A stretch of DNA of 64,000 nucleotides. It comes from Limnomonas spitsbergensis (Eukaryota > Chlorophyta > Chlorophyceae > Chlamydomonadales). Where the stretch lies: assembly GCA_037349105.1 (NCBI GenBank), contig JAYJMM010000004.1, positions 1,329,001 through 1,393,000 of the forward strand, read 5' to 3'. Under the pieces are notes generated by a model. The model saw only the letters and a list, made by a program, of their open reading frames with translations. It was not told where the DNA came from and searched no databases. A program made the position numbers and the translations under genes. The stretch's first letter is position 1, and each line of letters opens with the position of its first letter. Positions 1 to 11,762 of this stretch are shown one piece after another.

Positions 1-2
1 GC

Positions 3-3000
3 AAGAACGGGTATCTGAATAGCGGGCTGACGGTGGATCAAGCCCTAGGCGTCATCGACGTCCTGGCTGGAAAAGGTAGACCCGCCTCGTCGAGTGAGGC
101 AATTATTTTCTCAAGGGGAGTTCGTCGGACATTCGAGGCAGCCACAAATGTGAGGGCGATTTTGTTTTGACCAGTTCTATCTAAACCGTTTGCATGGTAA
201 CTTTGTCAAGCTAACAAAGGCCTTGATGAGTGCTGACTGGAGCATCACTGGCTGCCATGCATGCTGCTGCATCGCTGCATGCTGTCATGCTGATTTTGCT
301 GACAATTACCAATTTGGTATCGGTAGAGCCAACCAGTATTTGTGGTGTGAGGCAAACTTGTGTCCTGGTTTTAGCATATTCTTTTAATTTCCTCAATGTG
401 CAGGAGTGTAAGAAGTCAAGTGTGACCTACATCTCTCCAGAGCACATTCTTCTTGCACTGCTCAGCATGCCAGATTCTGTTGCTGTCAAGGTGCTGGACC
501 GGTGAGAAGTCGGGGTAACTGATCAAACAGACATCCGGTATACCGTGGGGGCAAGATGCAGATCTGTCGTGTTCAAAATTCCAGGCAGTTCATGTGCTGA
601 AGGTGATCAGCTGTATTGCCCTCAGTGCTGTGCTGATGACGGTCCTTACGGTGGCTGAATTGCGTAGAATTCAGTGACTGTAATTTCAAGGCAAATTCAG
701 CTACTGTTACCAGCAAGGACCGTAATAACTTGCACGATTCCTGAATTACGGCGCAATGGCACAGCACTGATAGCCCTGCTCCCTCTCCAGCCTGAGCATC
801 GACTGCAAAGTCCTGCGGACAGAAGCAACCAAGCGTCTACGGGGCGACATTGAGGTTGAGAACCCCAAGAAACCGGTGAGAAGCGTTCAGCATTCAGCAC
901 TTAATAGGCTCGCTGAAATTTTCGTCAACTGCTGGCGGCCTCGTAACCAAATTTCATAACAAATGCCCCCTTCTAATGATGTAATTATGGTCACAGGGGG
1001 AGAAGGAAAGCTCAAAGATGCTTCAGGAATATTGCAAGGACCTTTGTGCAGAGGTCCGGGCCGGACGCGTGGATCCGGTAGGTGGCTCTATCCTCTGTAT
1101 ACCGGTACATGACCAACAACCGGCGGCCCCATGCCCCCTGCACCTGCAGAATATTGCATTTAGATTGCAGGCCAGCTTTCTTGATTTTCAGTGTCACATA
1201 CCTCTGGCCCTCCCAGCCAGCTGCAAGCGTGTGACACTTTGAACACAGGGTACGAGCAGGAGAATTCCCCTGCCTCATCATGCCTGCTGGCTCAACCTCC
1301 GCCTGTCTGTGTGTGCTGCTGCTCCAGGTGATCGGTCGCAGCCGGGAAGTCTCGCGTGTCACCCAGATCCTAGCACGCCGCACCAAGAACAACCCCATCC
1401 TCCTGGGTGAGCCAGGTGTTGGCAAGACGGCCATCGCAGAGGGCTTGGCTGTGGCCATCGTTGGGCGTGTCAACCCAGATGGCACGCCGCTGCCAGCCTT
1501 CCTGCTCGGGAAGAGGGTCATGCAGCTGGACATCAGCCGCATCATCGCAGGCAAGGCGCTATCCTGAAGGCGGGGGCTGGCCTGAACCTGCGTCCATGCC
1601 ATGATGCCCTAGTTCAGTGGTGTTTGTCGAGTTGCGCAGCTGGTCAGATTTTCTTTTCAAGGGCACAGTATTGACCCAGAATAGACTGCTGGACGCGCAT
1701 TGTTCTGCAGGTGCCAAAGAGCGAGGGGAGATGGAGAGTCGCATGACCAAGCTGATTGAGGAGACCAAGGCAGCAGGCGACGTGATTCTCATGTGAGCCT
1801 CAGGGTCCTGTGTGTGGGATGACAGAATCATGCTGCAAGTGTCATACATGTGGATCGCACCAAATCTGCTGCTGTGCTGCTGTGATGGAGGAGATCCAGG
1901 TCAGGCATTGCAGGCATAGCAGAACCATGCCGTAAGGGTCCATACCTGTGGCTGAGCTGCAGCTTCTGAGACACACAGCTGAGCTGTAGCTTCTGAGACA
2001 CATGGGGGCTGCCTGATGCCTTTGCAGGATTGACGAGGTTCACACGCTTGTCGGTGCTGGTGGAGGAGGCAGAGGGGGGGGCGGGGGCCTCGACATCGCT
2101 AACCTGGTCAAGCCAGCGCTGGCTCGCGGCGAGTTCCAGGTGAGGAGAGCGGATGGCAGGTGTCACAGCCAGTCTTGATGGCCGCCATTTCAGTGTTTTC
2201 TTCCCTTGGCTCTCCCTCTCGCTCCTGTAGTTTAGGAGGGTTTCCGGAACTTACAAGGGTCATACACATTTCCCCCTCTTGATTATGGACAGTTTATACC
2301 GTTGTGAAGACGAAGGGTTCAAGTTCTGCATGTGCATTACCAAAACTGCTAGCTGCTTTCCCTCTCCCCGGCACCTGTATTTCTGTTTTCTAGCTACCCC
2401 TACGACTTGTCAGCACGTAATGTATGAACAGTTTTGAAAATGCTGTGTCTGCCCAATGAATTTTTCTGTGCCTGGTGGCCATTTCTCCCTCCCCCATCCT
2501 TGCCCCCATCCCTCCCCCCAACCTTTCCCTCAGATCATTGGCGCAACCACTGTGGACGAGCATCGCAGGTACATTGAACGGGATGCTGCCCTGGAGCGCC
2601 GCTTCCAGCCCGTGTACGTCAATGAACCCACGGAGGTGGAGGCGGTACAGATTCTTCGGGGACTCCGTGACAGATACGAAAAGTATCACAAGGTGGGAAC
2701 TGGCCGGTAGCTGCCCTGCACTTTGTTGCATGAGTGCATGATTGTACACAGCCATGCCCTTCTTTGCAAAGCCTTGCATACAGCCATTGCTTTGGCTGAA
2801 TGCATAGCTTCCTCGCCTTGCAGCTCAGCCATTGATTTGGCTGATCGCTCTGTTTGCCCTCTCGTCTGTTGCAGTGTGTGTACACGGAGGAGGCCGTGGA
2901 GGCAGCAGTGAGGCTGAGCCACAAGCTCATCGCGGATCGCTTCCTGCCAGACAAGGTCAGTTGAGCGGCCTTGGGCAAGGCCCAATTATTTGCATCATTG

Positions 3001-6000
3001 ACGGTGTCCCATCCTGCCACCTAAACCCTGCCACCTATACCCTGCCACCTATACCCTGCCACCTAAACCCTGCCACCTAAACCCTGCCACTTTAATTCTG
3101 CCACCTTAACCCTGCCACCTTAACCCTGCCACCCAAACCCTGTCACCCAAACCCTGTCACCCAAACCCTGCCATCTAAATCTGGCCACCCAAACCCTGCC
3201 TTCTAAATCTTGCCACCCAAACCCTGCCATCTAAATCTTGCCACCCAAACCCTGCCATCTAAATCTTGCCACCCAAACCCTGCCATCTAAATCTTGCCAC
3301 CCAAACCCTGCCATCTAAATCTTGCCACCCAAACCCTGCCATCTAAATCTTGCCACCCAAACCCTGCCATCTAAATCTTGCCACCCAAACCCTGCCATCT
3401 AAATCTTGCCACCCAAACCCTGCCATCTAAATCTTGCCACCCAAACCCTGCCATCAAATCTTGCCACCCAAACCCTGCCATCTAAATCTTGCCACCCAAA
3501 CCCTGCCTTCTATATCCTACCACCAAAACCCTCTGGTTTATGTGGAGAAAAATGACCAATCACGCCTGGACCATGAAGTGATGCCTCTAATCACAATTAG
3601 GGGCAGAACAGCAGTTCAGGTCATGATTGTGCGGCATGCAGAATTGATGTCAGTGTGAAGTTTGAAGCTTTGCTTGGACCCCGTGATGTTTTTTTGACCC
3701 TTCAGGCCATCGACTTACTGGATGAGGCGGGGAGCTGCGCTCGCATTACGGCATACCAGGCGCGGCGACACCGGGCAGAGCTTGAGAACCCTAAAGTGCG
3801 CGAGTATTTCCAGGTGAGGCGAGGTGGCATGCAGCGTCACACAACATTTCAGATCAATGAAAAGCAAGGTTGATCCCTGCTGGCTGCTTCTGCGCTTATA
3901 GATCCTCAGTAGCCCAAGCTGTGCGTCCTGGAGTTGCCATGCTTGACGCCTGTTTGTGTGTGAAATTCAGGTGCTTGAAACCAAGGATGAGGCTGTGAAG
4001 GAGGGCCTGTTTGAAGAGGCCTTCATCTTGCACAGGAGACAGACGGATTACAGGTAACCGCAGGGTGAAGAGGTTAAACACCCACCAGCTCTACGTGCCC
4101 TACTTTCTTTCAGGCATCTCACACTGTGTGACTGACACCAATGATGGCAGCAGAAATTTGTTTGTGCGCCTTACCGAGTGTCCAATGCCCTTCACTGTTC
4201 AGGGTTGAGCTTGCTGGTCCTGCAGCAGGCGGCAGCTCTCTGCCCATCGTCAACGTGATCGACATTGAGAGGATCGTGGAAGCTTGGACCGGCATACCTG
4301 TGGAGAGCATGGGGCAGGACGAGATGGGACGCTTGGTCCAGCTGGTGAGATTGGGACGTAGGTGCCGCCTGCCCACCGGTACTTCATTTTGGTTCAAGGC
4401 CTTCCTCCACTCATCTGCTCATGGTTGAACTGAGTGGTCCTTGGGATGTGCAGGGCCGGTGATGCTGCTGCTCGATTCCTTGATGTTATTTCAGTCCGCA
4501 CCGTACCTCCTTTGGCAGGCTGCTACCACTGGGCCAGCCACCACTGGGCTGAGGGGAATCAAACCTTCAAACCCACGGCCGGTGGCTCAAGCAGCAGGGC
4601 ATGCTGCACCAGGCCGTCATGTGCCGGAAATGGCTTATGTGGAAATGTGGCTGAAGCACCCTAAATAAGCTGTGACAATTACACTTAGACATTGGGCCAG
4701 TCGGTCAGATCTAGTTCTGCTGTCAGCTGCTGTTGCACAGCCTTACTTTTATCTGGAAGCCAGTCCTAATGTTCTGCCAAGCAGGACAGTAGTGCTCGGA
4801 GGTTGGCATGGCCTCGTCATCACCCTGCTGCATTTCCCTCCCCTTTCCGAGCAGTATGCCCTCCTTAAGGAGCTCGTCATCATCCTGCTGCATTCCCCTT
4901 CCCTTTCCGAGCAGTCTGCCCTACTCAAGGAGCACGTCACCACCCTGCTGCATTTCCCTCCCCTTTCCGAGCAGTCTGCCCTACTCAAGGAGCGCGTCAT
5001 CGGGCAGGATGCGGCGGTGGAGGTGCTCGCCTCATCCCTGAAGCGGGCCCGCTGTGGGCTGAAGGACACCAACAAGCCCGTTGCCTCGTTGCTGTTCGTG
5101 GGACCCACTGGTGAGCTGGGGCTCAAATCAAGGGTGCAGGAGGTCGGGGAAATGGAGAAAGAAAGTGGCTGTTAGGCTCGGCATGCTGTGCTCCCATCCT
5201 CACGGGGTATTGCGCGGACAATCTCCCTTCAGGCCTCCACTCCCTTGCTTCCATCTTTGCTGCCCCCTTCTCTTTGCTGTTAGGCTCGGCATGCTGTGCT
5301 CCCATCCTCACGGGGTATTGCGCGGGCAATCTCCCTTCAGGCCTCCACTCCCTTGCTTCCATCTTTGCTGCCCCCTTCTCTTTGCTTGTAGGCTTGGCAT
5401 GCTGTGCTCCCATCCTCACGGGGTATTGCACGGGCAATCTCCCTTCAGGCCTCCACTCCCTTGCTTCCATCTTTGCTGCCCCCTTCTCTTTGCTTGTAGG
5501 CTTGGCATGCTGCGCTCCCATCCTCACGGGGTATTGCGCGGGCAATCTCCCTTCAGGCCTCCACTCCCTTGCTTCCATCTTTGCTGCCCCCTTCTCTTTG
5601 CTTGTAGGCTTGGCATGCTGTGCTCCCATCCTCACGGGGGATTGCTTGGGCCCTCTCCCTCCACTCCCTTGCTTCCATCTTTGTTTCTATCTCCTTGTAG
5701 GCGTGGGTAAGACTGAGCTCGCCAAGGTCCTGGCTGAGCAGTACTTTGGCAGCCGGGATGCCATGGTCCGGCTGGATATGAGCGAGTACATGGAGAGGCA
5801 CTCGGTCAGCAAGCTCATCGGGGCGCCACCAGGTGGGGCAGGCTGCAGGGACTGAGGTGCTGGCCAGCGGGTGGGTCGCAGGGACAAAGGCGTTGGCCTG
5901 CTGCCTGAAAACCTCCAGAGCAGCAGCACTCTTGACGGACCGGCTACACGGTCCTCCCACAGACCCACACACACCTTGGTCTGTGCTGAGCATGAAGTGC

Positions 6001-8172
6001 CGGAGCTGAATGCTTATCTGTGATTTCCATCATTTGAGCTGTACGAGTCAAGGCTCCACGTGCTAGTCTAGGTCGAGTTTTCAGAATGTGGCGATTTCTC
6101 CCTTTACATGGGTTACCATAATTCCCCCAGAACTTGAATCGTTTGGATGAAGGCCCTTTTGGAGGCTCTATTTTAAGCGTTCATTTCATGAGAATTTCCC
6201 TGCAATATCCCCCACAGGTTTTGTCGGGTACGGTGACGGCGGCAAGCTTACTGAGGCTGTGCGCCGCCGGCCTTGTTGTCTCATCCTCATGGATGAGGTA
6301 GAGAAGGCACACCCAGATGTGTTCAACATCCTCCTGCAGATCATGGAGGATGGGCGGCTTACGGACTCACAGGCAAGGGCTTTGGATGTGGGAGTCCCTC
6401 CTCTTCATTTCCCAAAGGGTGCAATAAGGGTGCAGTAATTGATGCTGCCCATCTCAAAGGAGAGATCAGGAGGAGAGGAATTTTGACAGGTGGTTGAGGC
6501 CGTGAGGACCTGAAGCACTCATGCTTGGCTGTACCATCCTGATTGCTGCCGTGTCAGCACAGGCCAGCGATTTCCCGCCATACGCAGCAGAATGCTGCCA
6601 TATGTATGTAAGTATGTTGGTTCAGTGGTACATACCGGTATGTGGCCATTATGGACGTTCTCTCGGAGTATGTGATAGCTACCTTCCTGCATGCGATGTA
6701 GCGCTGCACCCAACCAGCCCTTGGCGTCATCAACACACCTGCCATGACCCACTTACCACGCAGGGGCGTGTGGTGTCCTTCAAGAACGCGCTGCTGGTGC
6801 TCACCTCCAACATCGGCTCGCGTCTCATCTCTGCTACTGGCAGCCGCCTTGGCTTGGCGGCACGCGCCTCCGTTCCCAGAGATGAGGTCTCTGCACAGGC
6901 GTCCCAGACATGGCAGCCCGAAGCGCAGCACTCTCTGCGTCAAGCTCAGGCAGAAGAGGAGGAGGTGGCGGACTTTTCTCAAAGAAGCAGGATTCGTCAT
7001 ACCGTCCTCGAAGAGATCAAACGCTTCTTCAGGCCTGAGCTCATCAACAGGTGAGCCTTAAGCCACAAATTAGTATGGTGTGCTTTCAGACCCGTCATCC
7101 AGGCTTTGACATCTGGGCTCCATTTGTGTGCAAGTTACGTCACCCATACTCTCAGGCTCTGTTCCTGAAATTTACTAACGGCGTATTCTTTTAGTTTGCA
7201 GCTCCCTTAACTTGAAGACCATACCATAGCTCTTTGTTCGTTTGCCTGTCCCTCTGGAGGTTGGATGAACAGGTGGTCTTCCAGAGGCTGGGGCGCAAGG
7301 AGGTGCGCACTATAGCTGGCTTAATGATCCAGGAGACAGTGGCGCGTGTGAAGGAGCGGGGCTATTCATTGACTTTGTCTGATCGGCTGGTGGAGTGTAT
7401 CCTGCGCGAGGGTTACTCGGAGGAGTACGGGGCGAGGCCTTTGAGGCAGGCCATCGTCAGGTGCGGATGAGAACGGAAAAAACTGGGACGAGTCAAGCTG
7501 TGCAGTATTGCAGAGTTTTATGCTGGCATCATCACACTAGTGTGGATGCACTGACCCAATCTGCTGGCACTGCCGCAGATGTTGAGAGGTGTCTGTTGCC
7601 TTTCGGCTTTTTTTGACAGTCTCCTGGCAGCGATGTGTTGCTGGATGAAAAAAACAGAATGTAGGGTAGCTTCTAGATGACCTGTCACTTGCTGGTTCAA
7701 CCTAATCTCTGCGTGCTGCCCTGACCTGCAGGCTGGTTGAGGACAACCTTTCGGACGCTCTGCTGCAGGGCGACATTCCAGCAGGAAGCTCCCTCTTCCT
7801 AGATATCCTGCCTGAGACGGGAGCTGTCACTGTGACACACACCATGGAGACAAAAATTGTTGCAGGTGCGAGGCTCTTGATTCTAAACTTCAAAGGCGGC
7901 CTGCTCGGGGCAGTGCATGCTTTCACATTTTCAGCTAATTATTGAAGCAATTGCATTCATTCAACTTAAGAGGGCATTGAAAGTGCATTGCAATTTGCAA
8001 AGTGCATTGAAACAATGGACCCTATCCTTGCCGCCCCTCCTCCCTCGGTCCAGATCATTCGTCGGGGTTCAACGGAGAGATCGTTGTGGTGCAGGACAGC
8101 CCCGTGAAGCAAGGAATGGGCAGGAGTTCTCTCAGCAGCCTGGTGAAGGCTTTCATGCATGGTGACAGCTAA
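3..8172 (+). CDS. Chloroplast Clp chaperone ATPase, ClpC/ClpD (HSP100) type, 5' end missing
   Basis: AAA+ unfoldase that, in this family, feeds substrates to the plastid ClpP protease. Nineteen exons join in phase: 3-149, 404-501, 791-875, 997-1077, 1328-1550, 1711-1792, 2028-2139, 2534-2692, 2875-2955, 3706-3813, 3971-4053, 4203-4344, 4975-5110, 5701-5832, 6218-6372, 6764-7050, 7260-7460, 7732-7865, 8054-8172. Visible in order: the second half of the Clp N-domain ([15 protein letters not shown]), first Walker A GEPGVGKT, Walker B ILMIDEVH, a short middle region, second Walker A split by an intron ([11 protein letters not shown]), Walker [13 protein letters not shown], sensor TSNIGS and arginine-finger region RPELINR. 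The middle region lacks the long ClpB coiled coil, which points to ClpC or ClpD. An LGL tripeptide after the sensor sits where ClpC carries its ClpP-binding loop. Two introns start with GC (1551 and 6373). The start codon and transit peptide lie left of the window. ClpC versus ClpD is not settled. Confidence 0.93.
3008..3520 (+). repeat. Intronic 14/28-bp tandem repeat
   Basis: Lies in the Clp-gene intron 2956-3705. It begins as a 14-bp unit (CCCTGCCACCTAAA and variants) and becomes a 28-bp dimer (ACCCTGCCATCTAAATCTTG plus CCACCCAA) repeated about ten times with few changes. The strand shown is pyrimidine- and A-rich with almost no G, so it extends the polypyrimidine side of the intron. The unit contains AAACCCT, resembling the complement of the TTTAGGG telomere repeat, but the spacing is not telomeric. 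Confidence 0.9.
4801..4998 (+). repeat. Triplicated 60-bp unit carrying a 3' splice site
   Basis: Three successive 60-bp units (4801, 4861, 4921) plus the start of a fourth. Each unit contains a pyrimidine tract, CCGAGCAG and the first bases of a Clp-gene exon (coding SALLKE). The acceptors at 4852-4854, 4912-4914 and 4972-4974 are all usable in the same frame, and no stop intervenes. Using the upstream acceptors would insert 20 or 40 residues before RVIGQD. The last acceptor (exon from 4975) gives the length expected for the family. Confidence 0.9.
5171..5700 (+). repeat. 108-bp intronic tandem repeat ending in acceptor-like TAG
   Basis: Units start at 5171, 5279, 5388, 5496 and 5604, so the period is 108-109 bp. 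Four copies are nearly identical; the fifth is diverged and ends at the true acceptor (CTCCTTGTAG, 5691-5700). Each unit ends in a pyrimidine tract plus TTAG or TGTAG followed by GGC, copying the sequence just before the real exon. The array stays open in several frames on both strands, which creates spurious ORFs of 170-209 codons. Confidence 0.92.
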
Positions 8173-8231
8173 AGCACTCCCTGGTTAGCAAAACTGTATT
8201 TTCTTGTTGCCTACAGTGCAATCCGTACCCT

Positions 8232-8236
8232 TGTAA
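8232..8236 (+). promoter_or_regulatory. Putative TGTAA polyadenylation signal of the Clp gene
   Basis: TGTAA lies 60 bases after the stop codon. TGTAA is the usual nuclear poly(A) signal in chlorophyte algae. The short motif occurs by chance, so this rests on position and on the same pattern after two other genes here. Confidence 0.4.
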
Positions 8237-9422
8237 TTTCTGTGCAGGGTGGCCTTGAATCCTTTTGACAGAGGACGGGGATTACGAGGCTTCTAATGTA
8301 TCATGGAGCGTTGACCTGTCAAAATTGTGTATATGTTTTCAAGTACCGGTAGTTCTGCGTTTATTTCTTTGTTGATTAGTCTATGTGCGTGCAACCCTAG
8401 GCAGATCGGGCTATCTTTCTTGCTTTTCAGTAAATTTATTCAAGCCCTGCTCTCGAGCCTGCTGTATAATATTCCTTGTGTACCAGTACTGATTGATAAT
8501 TATACTTTGTCAGCTTGTGTAACGTGGCTGTAGGTTGATTTTGTGGAATGGCTCTGTTCCCTGTGCCCCTTCTTCTCTTCCAATTATGAGCGGGCAATGA
8601 GCTTTCAGGTGACCCCAAATCCAACACCAGCGCCTTTGTGTCCGTTTTGAAAGAATTGTTTAGAAAGGTGCAAGTTTTGTAAGAATTGTGTCCCATACCG
8701 AGTCTGCCAAATATAGTATTGCTCTTCAGAGATTTGAAGCTTCATTTCCCTTGCATGACCAAAAGATTGAAACCATTTAGAACGGTGCATACCCTGCACA
8801 GTATGTTTAGAACGGTGCATGCCCTGTACCATATTATTGGGTCATCCTCACAACTGCCTGCTGTCCATACTGTGCCAAGGTCACATACGTAGCGTATCTC
8901 TTCAGTTACCCAGCACTCGTGTCATATTGTAAGAAATAATATGGAAATCAAACAAAGAGCGCCTCGGCAAGAGCAACACACAATCCCCCACAAATACTGC
9001 ATCTATGAATCATTTAGTAACCTTAGGATTCCTACAGAAGCTTATTTTCTGTCCAAGACATGATGCAAGACAATGCTCGATACCCATTATAACCTAGCAA
9101 AACCAGGACGACGCTCATGCCCGGATGTGAGGAAACTTCACGACAGGACCACAACCAAACATCTGATCAATTGAAATGTCGCGCCGCCTCTATAAGCAGC
9201 ATCAAAGGTACATAAAACATGGTAGATGCAAAACTCAAGAAGAGCGGCATGCCCTGAAAAGTGACAGAATTGAGCCTAGTCATTCCCTTCCAGCCCCACG
9301 TGGCTGAGCGTGCAGCAGGGCCTAGCAGGTATGCACCGTTCTAAACTGATGAGTAAATGACAAAACCTAATCCAAGGTTTGGATCAGAGTGGGCTGGAGA
9401 TATTTGAGGGTATATTGCGCGT
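8237..9422. other. Convergent intergenic region with short inverted repeats
   Basis: Space between the 3' ends of the Clp gene and the PP2C gene. No coding signal seen. The 15-mer TTTAGAACGGTGCAT occurs at 8776-8790 and 8806-8820, and its reverse complement at 9331-9345; these could be remnants of a small mobile element. Confidence 0.6.
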
Positions 9423-10520
9423 CTATTTCTGCTCATGATTCAGCAGCACTACTATGGCCGTCATGTTGTCACATCCAATCCCACGGGCCTCCTTTGGGTC
9501 ATTAGCTAGGCAGGCATCCAGCATGGCACATGCTATCTGGGCCGGTTCCATGCCCTGATCCAGGCGCAGGTAGGTGAAATCAACCACGTCCTGGTTGGAC
9601 ATGACATCCCACACCCCGTCACATGCAAGCACAAAGAACCTATCTTCGCTGGTGAGCTGGAACGTCCTGATGTCTGGCTCTGCAGTGATGATTTGCGCTG
9701 CAGCTGGCAGCTCCATGTTGGTCTTGTATCTCAGGTCCCCGATCGCCCGGGACAGGTTAAGGTTGCCGTTCACCCGGCAAACGCCGCCGATGTCACTGAG
9801 GAACCCCCCTGCAGCTATGATGCGATTCTTCTCGATGTCGTGTGCAGGCTTGTGGTCCTCTGACAGGGCCACGGCCTTGTTGCCCCGGCACAGCACTCCC
9901 CTGGAATCACCCGCGTTAGCGACGTAGAGCGTCTGCCCACGCTTAATGCAGACGACAGCCGTGCACCCAGCTTGTACCGTGATCTCCTCGGGACTCGTCG
10001 GTTTCGAGCTCTCTGTCTTCGTAGCAGAGGCGGTGCCCTCCTCTGAGCCTGAGTTGTCTCCCATGAATTTCTTTAACTGGAACACTCGCTTGAGAAGATC
10101 CAAGGCATCCTTCTGCCCAGTACCGTCATTTTCTTCCCCGGTGTCATCGTCATCATTGGCCTCCTTCGTCTTCAGCTGTTCGATTTCTTTGAAGTACGAT
10201 TGATCACGCAGCATGTCGTCCATGCGATGAAACACACGGACTAAGCTCTCTTCGACGTTCCCATCCTTGTGCTCCTTCAGAGCTTGGATCTCCTTCACCA
10301 TGTATTTTTGGCAGAATTTGGCGACCTCGGCGCCACCATGCCCATCGAAGACGCCGAACAAGCAGGTGTTGGTGTCAGAGTCCAGCTGTGTTTCTGCCAG
10401 ATGAGCGTCCTCCATGGTCCTTCGCCACCCTTGCATGGCAGATCCGCCGAATTTGACATCAATGCCCTTGCCTTCCCAAACTTCTTTAGTTGTAACTGGC
10501 GAAGAGAGATAAGCGCCCAT
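9423..10520 (-). CDS. PP2C-family serine/threonine protein phosphatase
   Basis: A single uninterrupted ORF of 365 codons on the minus strand, from ATG at 10520. The metal-dependent PP2C motifs are present: MEDAH (residues 36-40), DGHGG (59-63), ACDGVWD (299-305, metal-binding Asp) and GCDN (349-352, metal-binding Asp). An acidic, low-complexity insert occupies about residues 110-180 between conserved blocks, a layout seen in PPM1G-like enzymes. The protein begins Met-Gly, so N-terminal myristoylation and membrane association are possible but inferred. It is the only intronless host gene with a clear identity here, which could mean an old retrocopy, although all motifs are intact. The substrate cannot be inferred. 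Confidence 0.95.
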   Translation of the reverse strand: MGAYLSSPVTTKEVWEGKGIDVKFGGSAMQGWRRTMEDAHLAETQLDSDTNTCLFGVFDGHGGAEVAKFCQKYMVKEIQALKEHKDGNVEESLVRVFHRMDDMLRDQSYFKEIEQLKTKEANDDDDTGEENDGTGQKDALDLLKRVFQLKKFMGDNSGSEEGTASATKTESSKPTSPEEITVQAGCTAVVCIKRGQTLYVANAGDSRGVLCRGNKAVALSEDHKPAHDIEKNRIIAAGGFLSDIGGVCRVNGNLNLSRAIGDLRYKTNMELPAAAQIITAEPDIRTFQLTSEDRFFVLACDGVWDVMSNQDVVDFTYLRLDQGMEPAQIACAMLDACLANDPKEARGIGCDNMTAIVVLLNHEQK

Positions 10521-11022
10521 TTTCTAGAGGAAGTCTTGTGCCAATAGGATAATTGAGTATCAGGTGAGGACAGAGAAATGCATGGCTCCTATGAAAATGA
10601 AGGCATCGGGAATGCTAATGTTCCTTATTTCCCTGTTGCATTCAGCGATAACTGAAGTTCAGTTGACTGGGCAGGGACCGTACTCCACTTAAAAGGCGTT
10701 ATCACTGGGCGTCATCGTCAATACGACGACGCAGATCGCCAGTTACAGGAAGCCCCAAACAACTCAGCTACTTATATAAAGCAGGTGTGGATTAATATCA
10801 GTAACGTATGTGATCCCACTAAGCGGTATGTCCTACTTCATGATGATTCGCCATTCTTTGACCCGGTCCCTGCAAGGTGTTGAAAAAGGACAGCATATTT
10901 GAGTAGCGATTGCGGAATATTGGCCCGACCAGCCATCATTTAGATTATAGAAGCTGCCAGTGAGCTAGGTTACATGGCCGTTCTACAAGGTGGTCAGATT
11001 TGTTCGCATGGAACTGAGTGGC
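10521..11022. other. Upstream region of the PP2C gene
   Basis: About 500 bases of probable promoter and 5' UTR of the minus-strand phosphatase gene. I see no coding potential and no recognisable motif. Confidence 0.5.
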
Positions 11023-11025
11023 TAA

Positions 11026-11660
11026 GAGGCGATTCACACCGGGGCACTTTCGCCACTTTCGTCACCTTTCGCGCGAATTTCAGTTCAGTTCAGGTCGGCC
11101 AACCCCGGGGGTTGGGCACCTTTCGCGCACGAACTGAAAGTGGGGTCTAGACCCCACTTTCAGTTTGCGTCAATCACTTTCGCAACTTTCAGTTCGTGCT
11201 GGCCATTTCCGACGGGCACCTTTAATTGCTTCTCTGTTCCTTCACCCCGTCCGCCGCCTGCTATCTCGTGCAGCCATTTGTATGGGTTCTTCGCCCCCTG
11301 AAAAACGCCTTCGGCTTAAGTTCAAAAAGGCGAACTCGAATGAGAAGAGGCAGCTTGAAGCTTGAAAGCCCATGCTACCCTGCCTGGCACATCTGTGATG
11401 TCAAGCACTTCAGAAATTACTGCCCAGGCTATGACAGCAATCACCGTTGTTCGATGTAGATTCATAAGGGTAAGAAACATCAATGGCAGCAGGCAATCAA
11501 GCGGACGAGCCATGTTGAAAGAAACACGATTCGACTTTCGTCGCCTTTGGAAATTTATCTGGTGTGAATCGGCCGTCCAAACGTCGGGGTTGGGATCGCG
11601 AAGTGGCAGGGGTTCAGTTGGTGCGAAAGTGACTTTCAGTTGGCCGGTGTGAATCGCCTC
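11026..11660. mobile_element. 635-bp MITE-like non-autonomous DNA transposon
   Basis: Terminal inverted repeats GAGGCGATTCACACCGG (left, from 11026) and its reverse complement (ending 11660) are flanked by a TAA direct repeat at 11023-11025 and 11661-11663. A 3-bp TWA target duplication is typical of the PIF/Harbinger superfamily. The inner ends are also related: both subterminal parts carry CTTTCAGTT/AACTGAAAG motifs. The interior contains a perfect 34-bp palindrome at 11132-11165. A short Lys/Arg-rich ORF near 11280-11365 may be a leftover of a transposase-linked ORF, but this is not supported. No transposase is encoded. Confidence 0.75.
11132..11165. repeat. Perfect 34-bp palindrome inside the MITE
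   Basis: Arms AACTGAAAGTGGGG and its complement flank TCTAGA, itself a palindrome. The arms repeat the subterminal motifs of the element, as expected of a folded or self-rearranged MITE end. Confidence 0.9.
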
Positions 11661-11762
11661 TAAGTGGGATAGCCACCTCTGCTCTGCTAACAAATGGTAT
11701 GGGCAAAATCGCAGCACATAACTACCGGTAGCCGGCAACTCCGGAAAAAGGGCCTCAGCTAT

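Noticed and set aside
1012..1602. A 196-codon minus-strand ORF
   Set aside because: It is antisense to the Clp exon with the Walker A motif; the plus strand has clear homology and splice sites.
3008..3520. Repeat array that might suggest CRISPR
   Set aside because: The units are contiguous 14/28-bp tandem repeats without unique spacers, in a eukaryotic intron.
5081..5855. Long overlapping ORFs (170-209 codons) on both strands
   Set aside because: They arise from the 108-bp tandem repeat, whose length is a multiple of three; the peptides are repeats of the same unit and lie in a Clp-gene intron.
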